Under the pieces are notes generated by a model. That model saw only the letters and a list, made by a program, of their open reading frames with translations. It made no database searches and had not been told where the DNA came from. DNA of 50,515 bases, from contig JAKSYS010000464.1 of NCBI GenBank assembly GCA_022925895.1, positions 1 to 50,515 of the forward strand, given 5' to 3'. Of the stretch, positions 11,661 through 23,283 are shown one piece after another. Position 1 is the first letter of the stretch. Each line of letters starts with the position of its first letter. A program made the translations under genes and the position numbers. Source of the DNA: Fragilaria crotonensis (taxonomy: Eukaryota; Bacillariophyta; Fragilariophyceae; Fragilariales; Fragilariaceae).

Positions 11661-13141
11661 ATGCCAAGAACGAGCACAAAATCAGTCACCATGAGCGAAG
11701 CAAAAACAAGAAAGACAAAGCGTATGCCACCATTAAACTTGCGTACTGATTCTAATGCTATTGTTGAACAAGGTAAAGTTTCAGACAATGCATGTTTTGT
11801 GTATGATGTTCAGAATACAACAAAGCAAATTCATTTGCCAGATGAACAAAAATCAATTGCTGTGGAGCGGGTCGTTCACATTCCAAAAAACAAAGGAGGT
11901 AAGCCTTTGTTCACGGACAACAAAAAAACCTTGAACATGAGTATGACGGCAATTTCCGTGACAAACATGACGAGCATTGTGAAAACATGTGTCAAAACAA
12001 TTATTTTTCGTAAATGCAAGTTTTATTACAGAGATGTGCATGGACGTTACAGTACGAAAGAAAACACAATGTGTGGTCAGATTGTCAAACACTGCAATAT
12101 CACCGATCCAAACGAGGACTGGTGGTACCAGATTCGCCCGATTGTTGTCAACACCATTACGGATCATCGCAACAATTGTATTAAAGCTATACAAAACGAT
12201 TTAGCGGTACGTTTTCTTGGACATAATGCTGATTGGGCTTTTTCAAAGAAAAATACTAAACAAAACTTGAAACAGGACCTTACAATTACCGTGGAGGGCG
12301 ACCTATGTATGTTTATATGAACGGGACGCAGATTGATATTGATAAGCTGTTGATGATGCGTAAGAATTGTGGATTTTACTGTGAAATTATTGATATGTAC
12401 GCACCAGCAATCGTATCCTCCAAAGAATGGAACAACAAAAGCAAGATGAAGGCGTATTGTGGAACTGACAATCCAAAGGAATTCGGAAAACATATTTTGA
12501 CTGTTAGTGACGAGGCATTCCTGTTAATTGTGCTGATCAATTACTCTGCGCACTGGTATAGCGAGATTCAGAAGAAGGCAAAAGTGGTACGTTTGCCAAT
12601 GTGAACCTTTATACGATGTATTATTTCAGGAAACTAATGCCAACGTACAAACACTGGACAGGCACACAACGCATGGACTGCTCAAGATGAACAGGAACAT
12701 GTGGTGAGTAACTTCAGAAGGTAACAAGATAATTTCAAACTTGACTAACGATTGGTATTTCTACAGATCGCAGCAAAATATACATATTCACGAAAGAAGG
12801 GGCAGAAGAACAGTTTACGCCCAGATAACGGAGGCGGAAGTGGCTGGTCTGAAGAAGGCAAACAGTACTTTGACTTTTTATACCGAGCTGTACAGGCAGA
12901 CAGAAACCAACAGGCAGGAGTAGGTGGATCCAGAAAGGACGGCATTTCATTTAACAAAGAACTGTTGAATTTCTTTTTGGGCAGACAATTTGCAGAAGAA
13001 AACACATCGCATTCAGGGATGGAAAAGCCCGTGAAAAAGAAAAAGGTAACACATCACACGTGCGATGATTTCACAGACTCCGAAGATGAAAACGACAACA
13101 GTGCAGACCCAAGTCGCATTAACAACATAATTGCAATGTAA
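11661..13141 (+). pseudogene. Unrecognised multi-exon gene of a repetitive diatom family
   Basis: Starts MPRTSTKSVTMSEAK. Segment 1 (11661-12310) is Lys/Thr-rich. Segment 2 (12305-12586) has a different frame; it contains KMKAYCGT and ILTVSDEAFLLIVLINY. Segment 3 (12767-13141) contains GGSGWSEEGKQYFDFLYRAV. The order, a TVSDEAFLL block followed by GWS.EG...F, is one I recall from repetitive hypothetical proteins in diatoms; function unknown. Likely introns are 12587-12629 (GT-AG, 43 nt) and 12704-12766 (GTGAGT...CTACAG with a TTGACTAAC branch site). As they stand, the exon between them (12630-12703) does not keep frame, and segments 1 and 2 need a shift near 12305. I therefore call it broken or misassembled. 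Confidence 0.5.
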
Positions 13142-13789
13142 AGCCTTTCAGTTCCATGTGCAACCACAAGGAATACGAGACGAGCGAAGCAGAAACACCG
13201 TCATAAAAATAAGAGAATACTTAAATCAACATTCAGGTAAATGCAAACGACGATATATTTTAGGAAGACTTCGCAATGCTTATTTACCAGACACGAGCAA
13301 AGTAAAAACAAACACTGGCCACTCGTGTTGACTGGGACGCTGCTCGGTTAAACCAGCATCAGTTAAACATACTTCATGTCAGAGGTTACGTAAACACTTA
13401 CTTGCTTGTGCTAGTAGGGTCCGAAACAAATACGTCGGAGAAAGAAAAAAGAACCGACAAATACGTATTGTACACATGGTAGTAATGAGCCTAAGACCAT
13501 GTTTTCTGACCTTGTTTGTTACAGAAACAATGAAAATATTACACGAATTTACTGAGGGACATTTTCAGAAATACGAACAAAAAGCTCGTAGGTGGAGAAG
13601 ATCGCTGAGCTGTATATCTCGTGAGTACCCGAAAAAACAATCCAAGAACCTGAACTAATTTTTTTCGAATTTACGTCTTGTAGACGGATTTGCACCCTTA
13701 GATGTATATGAACAATGTCAGCTCAGAACTACTGAGGTGATTACTTCATACACACTACACAGCAAACTTCTTCTTTTCGAATATCTAAT

Positions 13790-14010
13790 TCAGGAATTGA
13801 AATTCATGATCACAAATGAAGAAGTGGTATAGTTCATATATTTAGAGTTCAAGAGTTCAGGAATCCCACCCGAGTGTTAGTAAAAATGAGTCAGTGAAAT
13901 TCAGGAATTGAAATTTTGGAGCTCAGGAATGCAAAGTATGAGCTCCTATGCAAGAGATGAAAAAGTTCAGGAAAAATAAATTTCAGAGTTCAGGAATACG
14001 AGGAAACCCG
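13790..14010 (+). repeat. Degenerate AGTTCAGGAAT repeat cluster
   Basis: The motif TTCAGGAAT, usually within AGTTCAGGAATnnnAA, occurs at about 13793, 13855, 13903, 13926 and 13990, with related partial copies. It looks like an eroded tandem repeat. Confidence 0.55.
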
Positions 14011-14149
14011 CTTCATACACATGATGTACAAGCTCTTTAGTCCTAAGTTTTTACCTATATTTTAGGTAAAAATTATGAACAAAAAATTATCATATCAAAG
14101 ATAATTGGTTTTTCATATCCAAGAGCCGACTTGGTTTTGGCACCCTTAG

Positions 14150-14530
14150 ATGTTGTTTGGTAGAGGATGTTACAGTAGAATTTTTGCACAGTAAGGATTG
14201 CACTGTAGAAGGTAGCATGGTAGTAGGGAGCATTGTAGGGGATTGCACGGTAGGAGGTTGCACGATAGGAGGTTGCGCGGTAGGAGGTTGCACGGTAGGG
14301 GATTGCACGGTAGAGGATTGCACGGTAGGTGGTAGCACGGTAGGTTGATGCACGGTAGAAGATTGCACTGTCAGTAATGGCACGGTAAGAAGAGACTGCG
14401 CGGTAGGAAATGGTGCGTTGGTGGCGGACAGCACAGTACAAGGACTCCGAATTGATTGCATAGGAGAGTTTTGAGCGGTAGAGTCTCGTTGCGCAGTACT
14501 ATGTGGTTTGGTAGAGGTATGCACGGTACG
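14150..14530 (+). repeat. 15-bp minisatellite, consensus GGTAGGGGATTGCAC
   Basis: About twenty imperfect 15-bp units. The most regular block is 14235-14350; units decay on both sides. Because 15 is a multiple of three, all frames stay open through the array on both strands and produce spurious repeat ORFs (for example minus-strand YRATS and TVQPP series). These are not taken as genes. Confidence 0.85.
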
Positions 14531-16459
14531 GTAGGAATCAGAAATCACTGGATTGTTACGGATCACTCGAGAGCACCACGGGAGCAAGGTACAGAGAATT
14601 TCAACGTCGTAGAAAAAGTACTGGATTTGCATGTAGGATGTGAGCAATGGCTGGAAAAGGGGCATCAAATCTTTCAGCTTTTCCATCGTTCTGCTGGTTC
14701 CTCTGGCTGCATTGCAGCATGGCTTGAATGGTTGTTGCTGTTGAAGGTGAGGGAATCAAGTGGCATACGGAGGTGAGAGGGCTCGGAGGCCCTCTCTTTC
14801 ATGGTACTAGCTGTGCTCTTTTTCCTCGTAGAAATTATACTAGGTTTTCACATAGACGCTTGCGACTTTGCCCGGAGTGAAAATTCTCCGGTTGAAGATC
14901 ATAGTAATGTTTTCTGTGATAATGAGATGGCTGCAAAGAATTCAACCAGGCAGGAGTCAACCTTGAAGAAGAAACATCAGACAATGGGGTACCATTGCAC
15001 CTGTGAGCTTCAGGCTGTGAGGATGGTGCAGGGATTACTGAGGAGGATGAGGAGACTTACCTGCTAGATATCTTTACAAAGCTCGTCCTGGCAGGACCTA
15101 AGCCTTAGAATTTATCACAACGCATCCAATGGTAATGTGATGGCAATTTACCTGCAAAGCAGGTATCTGGCCTTGGCCTAGAGGCATAGGTGTGAATGGG
15201 CTAAATCTACTTGGAAATGGATACCCAGACAGCCTCTGGTGTCAAGGTGTTTTGTGAGGAGTGCAAAGCAATCCAGGCGCAACTGCATCACCAGCCAATG
15301 GATCAGTATTTAACTTGTAGGGACTGAACAAATTCAACTGTGTTTTATCAGATTTCTCTGTGTTTTGCTTCTACCTTTGTTCTATCCTTTCCACTAATGC
15401 CCTGATGCACCACACCAATAATGGATTACCACTAGTTACAGCATCATTTACTCATCATAAGCACCTGCAACTCACTTGGTCCCAAGGTACTATAGCAGTG
15501 TTGTTCACAAGTTGTAGATAAGTTTAGTTCTGGTTGGAGTGAATTACCCTACTGTGCTACAGCTACATTCACCAGAACAGGGTTTGCATTTTATCAAACT
15601 CGAAGGCCACTTGGAGGTCGGAGGTCTACGAGGATTTCGAGACTTGCAGCACACAAACAAAATTATGTCCACTTGCATATAACACAAAGGTGTGTTGAGA
15701 ATCCCAGATATTGTGAGTGTGGTACCACAGTACTTGCTCTGGTTATGGGGTGATAACTGCAGTTGTCAGGCCTTGACAATATCAGCATAGTAAAAGTTAT
15801 GAGTTTAGGATCTAACTTAAACTCCTCTTCCAGGTCCCTTTCTCTGTCTCTCCAGAACCTTCTTCTGTCTTCTTCCTTCTTTGTGTCTCCTTCTTGTCCT
15901 TCCCAGTTCTTTTATAGTGGACTTCTGTCCAATCTCCTACATGTTTAATGTTCTCCATTGACTTTCCATAGTTTTCGTCCTCCAATGGAATCTTGGTTTG
16001 TTGGACTCTTTGGAAATCCGTAGCGCGATTAATTTCAAATTCTTTATCCCAGTTCATTCCGTCCGAAGTTCGAATCTCTCTCAGCTTCGCCAACGACAGT
16101 ATTTACTGTCTCACCGGTACTGGACTTATCCAGTAGCCTACTATCCTCGACAAAGGTGTGCCAAGGTTGCGGAGTTACTATGAAATTTTGAGTGAACGTT
16201 CTGGAACGAGACAACGTCGGAAAAAAATCATGAGAAGATCGCGGACCTCCGAAAAGCAAAAAACTCTCGATAGAACGAGCCTGAAGTCGACATACCACAT
16301 ACCAGGTACAAGTACTACATACTGTGGTGTCTTGTATCGTTGTACATGATTCACAACGCTTGCTCACGACTCAGAGAAACGATTTCATGACAATTGTCTG
16401 AACAATTAACCTTAAGACAATTCAATTAAATACTTCCTAGTAACCGACTACACCTTTTC

Positions 16460-16598
16460 ACATCTCATAACCTACGTCGAGAAAGTACAAGTTGCCGCGA
16501 TCCCTGAAGTCAAACCTCAATCCGCTTCGTATCTCACAATCTAGGCCGAGAAAGTACAAGTCGCTGGATCGAATTTGCTCAAGTCAAATCTCGACGCG
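16460..16598. repeat. Tandem duplication of the haloperoxidase-like gene's 3' end
   Basis: A block at about 16460-16520 and another at 16523-16590 share ATCTCA..A.CTA...CGAGAAAGTACAAGT and a later AGTCAAA.CTC. The second copy spans the last ~15 codons and the stop of the minus-strand gene; the first lies just beyond the stop. This is a diverged local duplication of the coding tail. Confidence 0.7.
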
Positions 16599-17707
16599 GC
16601 GACTTTAGCTCTCGTCGCCTGCAAATCAGCTCCATACGATCTATGCAAATAATCAGGCAACTTCCTGGCCAACACTTCCTGGCCCAATTTCCAAGCCGCC
16701 TCGGCTTCGGAAGGGGTGTGGAGACCCGCCAAGATTCGAGCATACGAGAAAGCGTAATCGAAGCGGAGGGCTTGGCAGTACTGGGCCGGAGTAAGTTCGA
16801 ACACAATCGACGTCCAAAATGCAGTTTGGGCGACACCAGCATGTCCGCTTGGCCACGACGGATGAGTCGGAGAACCTTGTGGATATGCTGTGAACTGTGT
16901 TGCCGCAGTCAAACTCCACCCCTCAATGATTGGAATCAAATCAGCTGGGACGCCATCTTCGGCGGTGAGTTCTCCTTGAGCAATCAAAAAAGCAATTTCC
17001 TCAGGGCGCGGACGACCGAAGGCCCATTTGAACACGTATGTGTAGGGCTGGATAGTGGCGATCGTCCACGCACTGATGGCGACATTGCGATGCTGGATTC
17101 CGATAGGATCGTTGACAGAACGGAAAGGAATAATTGTAGGATCAAGCTTGGCCCTCTGAGCGACAAAGGTTTGGAGCAGCTGAGTAGCCAGAACATTGGG
17201 GAAGTCGTTATTGACAACTTGAGCCACTTGGGGGAGGGTAGTGGCGCTGGACCAAACATCTGGAAGCGTGAAGAGCGACGAGGCAGTGCCATTCGCTCGA
17301 CGAGCAACTTGATAGTTAACAACAAATCGAAATTCTTGCCAGAAATGATCATTGCTATCAGTAGTGGGATAAGAAGGAAGAGTTCCAAGATAACGAAGAT
17401 AGGAGAACGCGTTCCTTCCTTTTCCGCCCTTGAGAATAGGTTCACCCTTAACCTCGGGGTCATTTGGACCCAGAGGGGAGGCCGCATTCGTCAGAGTTTT
17501 AAGAACGGTTGCAACGTTGCCTTGAATCGGATAGTCTTCCTTTTTCCAAGGCAAGTAAAGGGGTGCAAGACTTGCGTTGATAAATGGAGTTTTGGAGAAA
17601 CGAATACCCAAATCAGTTCCTTGAGCCGTTCCCCCCTTAGCAAGGGCAAAAAACAAGACGGAGAGAAAGCCCATAGCAAGGAGGCTGCTTGGATGTTTAT
17701 TGGCCAT
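16541..17707 (-). CDS. Vanadium-dependent haloperoxidase-like / PAP2-superfamily protein
   Basis: Intact single-exon gene of 388 residues. I start at the ATG at 17707 because it gives a typical secretory signal (MANKHPSSLLAMGFLSVLFFALA...GTAQ); an upstream in-frame start at 17776 adds 23 residues. Vanadium haloperoxidases oxidise halides with H2O2 and share an active site with PAP2 phosphatases. That site is complete here, in numbering from the upstream start: K250-x6-R257-P, P309-S-G-H312, and R347-x3-G-x-H353. The position where PAP2 phosphatases usually have Asp after the last His is Glu. Trp-rich surroundings (HPSWPSGHAG) favour the bacterial/algal haloperoxidase-like branch. Halide specificity or a phosphatase role cannot be settled from sequence. 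Probably secreted or endomembrane. Confidence 0.85.
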   Translation of the reverse strand: MANKHPSSLLAMGFLSVLFFALAKGGTAQGTDLGIRFSKTPFINASLAPLYLPWKKEDYPIQGNVATVLKTLTNAASPLGPNDPEVKGEPILKGGKGRNAFSYLRYLGTLPSYPTTDSNDHFWQEFRFVVNYQVARRANGTASSLFTLPDVWSSATTLPQVAQVVNNDFPNVLATQLLQTFVAQRAKLDPTIIPFRSVNDPIGIQHRNVAISAWTIATIQPYTYVFKWAFGRPRPEEIAFLIAQGELTAEDGVPADLIPIIEGWSLTAATQFTAYPQGSPTHPSWPSGHAGVAQTAFWTSIVFELTPAQYCQALRFDYAFSYARILAGLHTPSEAEAAWKLGQEVLARKLPDYLHRSYGADLQATRAKVAASRFDLSKFDPATCTFSA

Positions 17708-20240
17708 GGTTCGCGAACGTGGTGCAAGGAACTGGTTCTGGACGAACGATAGTCGACTTTCCAAATTTGTGAGCACATTTGAAGCAAACGGAGGATTGCA
17801 TGTTAACGCCTAATCTCTTCTTCAGACTGCATCTACAAATATTCAATGTCAAATCAAGGAGGTTCTGGATTTTTTTCTCTCCTCGTAATAAAATCTTGTA
17901 GCGTCTGCGAAGATAGGAGGCAAAGTTTCGGAACCCCTGTAGCGGGGCCTTCCTGAGTGCCGGTTAGGGTGCATGTCTGGGGTTATGGATCACGTCTGGA
18001 GAATCTTCATAGTTAGATTAGGATCTGGCGGAGCATATTGACCAAACTTTAACTTCGCAAAACCAACTGAATGGCAATGTAGATTCTATTTCGACATACG
18101 TTGATGTAGATTAACATGAAATTTTCATGTGTTTATCATCTGACGTATTTCACCACATGTTCATATCTCCCTTTGGACTCTCGACCAACGCGACAGGATT
18201 GAGATCTGACGTCAATGCATTCATATGATAGCCGCATGAGCGCTATTGGGACGTGAGCGTTTGATGGGATCGCAGGATTGTGCCTTCGAAGGTGTTCTCG
18301 CCCAGTCCGGTGCAGGCAATGTGAATCATTTCATGTGTATTATGTGTAATCAGAATCTGTGGTTACACATCGAAGCAATTCAATGAGCTGTTCCGTGTTC
18401 CTTCAGTCCCCAATCTTCTGAGTCATCCGCACTGTAAGAATTGAAGAAAAAAATGGACAGCTGTATTGGATGTGCTGGACGTTGCTCCAGATCCAGCATT
18501 CTGTCTGGGTAACATTCACCGTTACTGAATATACTGCACGGTTTTGATCCTGGAGAGCCAGTGGCAGGCCAAGTTGGACGCGCTGGCAGCCCACCATGAA
18601 GCCCATCTTCGACAGCTCTAGACGGCACATAACGGGGACAGTGTCAATGTTTCCGACTTACTTAACAACAGTTGATCATCCCGAGGAAGAGAGCGAGTGT
18701 GAGTCGACGGTGGACGTGCAAAGCGACGACCACAAAATTGAAGGGCAGGACAACGATGATACTGCGCTCAACGTAGTCGAAACGAAATCAACGTCGGAAT
18801 CATTAGGTTCATCGTAATTATGGCGGCATGGATGCTGACGAACCGGTTCCAGAGGAGTTGGCGAATCCACATCAGGAACGGGCGAGGCAGTCCGTCGAAT
18901 GAGCGGAATTGCGTACGATTGGGATCGGCCATTGTCGTGAATATGGCATCGCTCGGTTGAGGTACTGTGTTCGGAGCCGCAGGCATGATTTCATCGCCAG
19001 AACTCTGCCACAATTATGGCATGCAAGTCCGATGAAAATCTTGAATGCTGGGCCAAGCCTGCTGAAATATTCCGATGCCTCTTGTGCTGCCACCAGAAAA
19101 CACGATTCGCGTGTTCTCCAAGTCTGCAGTGCATTCCGATAATACGGAACCCCGTAGATTACCATGAACACGTTTGTCTAGTCGTGTCCGTCTGGACCGC
19201 AAGGGTAACGATCAGGATCACATGGCACCATTACGAATTGCCAACCTACACGTTCACGTCCCGACGCAGATCGATTTGGAGAATTCGTACAGAAACGCAC
19301 AAATTGAAGAAGCTTCCTTGTCGGTAGGAATCATGCTGACCAAGGTGGAGCATTTGTGAAGGCATTGTCAGCCACCGAAGTGACGTGGTCCACAACGGCG
19401 TCTATTCTTGCAAAGGCTCATGCACAATGCAATACGTCGTGCATGTTGCAAATCGAGTGCCTTGGAGTCTTTTTCCAGGGAGCCGGCCTTTCGGTTCTCA
19501 AATCGGACCCCCAACTCCGTTTTACCATGGCAGTGTACGAACATGTAAAGGGGCCGTTTGGCGTTTGACGAAATTTCTCTGCGGTTCCGAGCAATTGTGA
19601 TTCTACCGGTAGTGATTTGAGATGATGCCCTTATAATCCTCATGATCATAAGTTATCAGTCATCGACTTCAGTTTAGCATCACCATGCTTAAGTCAGCTC
19701 TCACTCATGCTGGTACTAACAACAAGAGCAACGCTGTCTTCCTGAAGTTTGTGCAATGAATGTACAGAATCAATAGGACATGAGGGAGGAGGAGTGCATG
19801 TTCAAAACGTCGAACTTCAAATGTTAGGGCGTGATGACGATCGCCTCTAACTTTTTGGTGACCACCATGGAGTCATGGATACATTTTCGCAAACTTAAAT
19901 CCAACAACACTAATAAAATCTTGTCATTGACGTTACGGTAATGGTAGTTCTTCACTCATAATAACCTATTCAATATAGGGTGTGTGATGTATGATGTGTG
20001 TATGATGGTCGAAACTTCCGTGTGCCTGTGTTTCGTCGTACTTGTACTGGAGCATTTTTACTCGAGTACCTGGTACTTCTACCGGTATAGTCATTGGACA
20101 GTGCTACTGGTAGGAGGACGAGTACGCACTTACACCTTCGTCACAACAAGCATTGCCACTGTCTCATGTCATTCCAAGAAGACCTTAAAGCTATTGGACT
20201 GCGGTATACTCCAGAGTAGATCTCTAGAACAGATGCACAC
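17708..20240. other. 2.5 kb spacer, possible unrecognised remnants
   Basis: No gene I can support. Short frames at 18596-18817 (acidic, PEEESECESTVD) and across 18900-19570 are open but unlike anything I know, and are interrupted. They may be eroded transposon or gene relics. A GTAC-rich patch lies at about 20035-20125, upstream of the Clp gene. Confidence 0.45.
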
Positions 20241-23088
20241 ATGGACCGAAAGGCTTTATCGGGTTGCACTAGGTGTTGGCAAACTGTTTTATTGCCATCG
20301 CCGTTGATCCTTAGACTGCTAGGCTGTTTTCTTGTAATTCTGAACAGATCTGGATGTGATGCTTTCGTTCGATCAGGAGTGTCCGTTTCAACATCAGTAC
20401 AAGGTCGCCAACAATACAAACAGCATCATAAACATTCAGGCGTGCATGGAGCTGCGTTTCTATTACCGGGTCACCGCACTTCAAAATTGTCAACGACGGC
20501 TGTCAATCTTGTGTTTCATAGACTATCCGATGATTGCATTGCAGCTCTCAATGTGGCTCAAGAGCAAGCGTCATTGCTGCAACAAGAGGAAATAACCAAT
20601 CCAATCATGTTGCTCGGTATCGTAGATTCACCACAAAGAGCCAAGAGTACATTGGACAAGTTTGGAATTACATGGCAAGCAGTTCGACAAGTCCTCAATA
20701 ATCTCATGGTTTCAAGTTCAATGTCAACCCCAAGACCGTCGGACTTTACCAATGCCAAATCAGATCTCCCGTACAGCAAGGAATTGCAGGCAACTCTCAA
20801 TGAGGCAGGGAAGCTTTCGACTTTAATGGGATCGCCAACCATCAATTCGGAACACGTTCTTCTTGCGCTTTTCGAATACAAGGAAGTTAATGGTCAGCCA
20901 CAAGCTAGTGGCAGAGGAGACAGTTGTGCGGCAATGGAAATTGTGGAACACATTGATGCCACTCTAGATGGAGAAGAAATTTGTCAGTCGTTATTGCGAA
21001 CGCTGTTGGAAGAAAGAGTGGAGGAAAATCTGAAAGCCAAGGAACTGGCTCAAGCCAAAGATTCCGAGACCAAACCAGCATCGATCTTGTCGGAGTTTGG
21101 CATTGATCTGACTCAACGAGCACGTGAAGGCAAATTAGATTTGGTCCACGAACGCGATGAAGAAATCTGGAACTGTTTGAGGATCCTCGTGCGACGTCGG
21201 AAGAAGAATGCATGTCTCATTGGTGAACCAGGTGTGGGGAAAAGCGCCATTGTCGAGGGGATTGCTCAAGTCCTTGTCTCTGATGAATGCCCACCCTTGT
21301 TGAAAGGATATCGCATTGTGGCGCTTGAGCTGGGAACACTCATCGCAGGAACAAAGTATCGTGGAGAGTTTGAAGAGCGAATCCGTGCCGTCATCAAGGA
21401 AGTTACAGACGAAGGTGCAGTACCAACGATACTTTTCTTGGATGAAATTCACACATTGGTTGGTTCAGGATCGACCGACAGCGGTGGGATGAACGCCGCT
21501 GGGTTGCTCAAGCCTGCTTTGGCTCGAAGGGAATTGCAGATATTGGGGGCAACTACAATATCAGAGTTCCAGAAGTATATTGCGAAAGATGCCGCCCTTG
21601 AACGGCGACTACAGTCTGTACTGGTGAAGGAGCCAACCGTGGACCAGACCATTAACATTTTGCAGGCGCTGCAGCCGTCTTACGAAAGACACCACGGTGT
21701 GAAGTTTATGTGGGAAAGCATTGTGGCAGCTGTGAAACTTTCGGACCGATACATTGGGGACAGATTCCTTCCTGACAAGGCAATTGATATCCTTGATGAG
21801 GCGGGCGCTCTCTGTCATCTTAGAAAATCTTCAGGCGGTACACACATTGTTGACGCGCAGATGGTGGCAAACATTGTGAGTGAATGGTCCAATATTCCAG
21901 TCGGTAAATTGAGCGATGACGACATGGATCGGCTGCAAGGCCTAGAGGACGAAATTTCCAGTCGTGTGAAAGGACAGGAGCGTGCAGTGAAGACAGTTGT
22001 GAAGGCGGTGCGTCGTGCTCGAAGTGGTATGCGCAATCCACGAAGGCCCATAGCCTCTCTTCTCATGTGTGGAGTCACGGGAACTGGAAAGACTGAGCTG
22101 TGTAAGACGCTCGCTGATACCTATTTCGGATCTGAAAAGGATATGATTCGTATTGACATGTCAGAGTATATGGAAAAGCACTCCGTGTCAAGGCTTACTG
22201 GTCCTCCACCAGGTTATGAAGGATATGTAAGTACTTCCATTATCCATTTGTTGGATCTCCTATAATAGATTCTTAACTCTTAACCTATGGCTCATCGTGG
22301 TAATTCAGGACGAAGGTGGGCAGCTTACGGAAGCTGTGCGCCGAGCTCCGCATTCACTGGTTCTCCTCGACGAGGTGGAAAAGGCACATCCTGACGTGCT
22401 CAATATTCTGCTGCAGGTTATGGAAGATGGCATCTTGACAGACGGAAAAGGAAGGACAATCTGTTTTAAGAACACCATTCTTGTCCTGACTTCAAACACA
22501 GGAAGTAAGCGCATTCTTGAGCTATCGAGAATGCATGATGGAAGACCTGAGTATTCCCAGCTTGTGGTCGCTGTGAAGAGGGAGTTAGAGGCGACCATGA
22601 AACCGGAGTTGTTGAACAGAATTGATGAAATTGTTGTTTTTGAGCCACTTTCTGACGAAGAGCTGACATTGATTGCTGCCATGATGGTCGTTGAAATTAC
22701 GGTGCGCGCACAGATGGAACGGGGTATCGACATTACCGTGACTCGGGCTCTCACGAAGAAGGTCGTGGAAGAGGGTCGAAAGTCGGCAGGTCAATTCGGT
22801 GCTCGACCAATGCGACGGGCAGTACAGCGTATTGTTGAGGACCCAGTAAGTGACGCCATCGTACAAGGTTTTCTTGCAGCAGACGACAGTGCAGTCTTCG
22901 ATTTAGTTGAAAATGCAGATGCATTTGATGGTTCCTATCAAGTTGCAGTGACGAGATCTCGGGACGCTGCAACACTGTACATTGATATCGAGGAGTCAAA
23001 TCGAGATACTCTTGTGGAGGAGCCTGATGCTATGGTTGAAGCAGACCCTGCACCAGAGGAGCTCAATGGATCTATTGTGGAGCGGTGA
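20241..23088 (+). CDS. Plastid-targeted Clp/HSP100 AAA+ ATPase without M domain
   Basis: Exons 20241-22226 and 22309-23088 (intron 82 nt, GTAAGT...TTCAG, phase 0, TTAAC-type branch sites) give 921 residues. The N-terminus has a hydrophobic signal (~16-34), then CDAF, a plastid presequence cleavage motif. A Clp_N-like double repeat follows (~90-240). D1 has Walker A GEPGVGKS (328-335), Walker B with D401-E402 and ERR at 454-456. D2 has Walker A GVTGTGKT (611-618), Walker B DE at 683-684, LNRIDEIVVF, and sensor-2 GARPMRRAVQRI. It unfolds proteins by ATP-driven threading. The linker between D1 and D2 is too short for the ClpB coiled coil or ClpC UVR segment, and I see no IGF/IGL ClpP loop after TSNTGS. 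It therefore resembles ClpA/ClpC in layout but may not dock ClpP. Intact. Confidence 0.9.
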
Positions 23089-23283
23089 GGTACAGGCCAC
23101 TCCATCCCTACAAGATGCTATAACGTATAGAGTCCCATACAATAAATCATGGTTCTCATATCAGATGAGAAACGTTGAAATTCAACTACGATGATGACCA
23201 AGGGATGGTCACAAGGCTATTAGTTGAGAAGCATTCATGGGAACAGAACTGATCTCAAAATGGAATACAATCCCATCATGAGA

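Larger units (their letters stand above)
13142..16459. other. 3.3 kb without a supported gene
   Basis: Contains degenerate AGTTCAGGAAT-type repeats (13790-14010), the minisatellite at 14150-14530 and a pyrimidine-rich stretch (15820-15930). A small plus-strand frame at 14801-15067 starts with a hydrophobic segment but resembles nothing I know. I see no reverse transcriptase, integrase or other transposon protein. Confidence 0.5.

Noticed and set aside
14073-14686. Repeat proteins YRATS and TVQPP on the minus strand
   Set aside because: Artefacts of the 15-bp minisatellite, which leaves several frames open.
14801-15067. 88-residue plus-strand frame with an N-terminal hydrophobic segment
   Set aside because: No recognisable family, good context or neighbour; composition is not distinctive.
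15686-16000. Possible solo LTR starting TGTTGAGAATCCC with a TTTTATAG box
   Set aside because: No matching 3' end, target duplication, primer binding site or pol remnant nearby.
18596-19570. Several overlapping frames on both strands
   Set aside because: None extends into a coherent protein and none resembles a known family; left as spacer.
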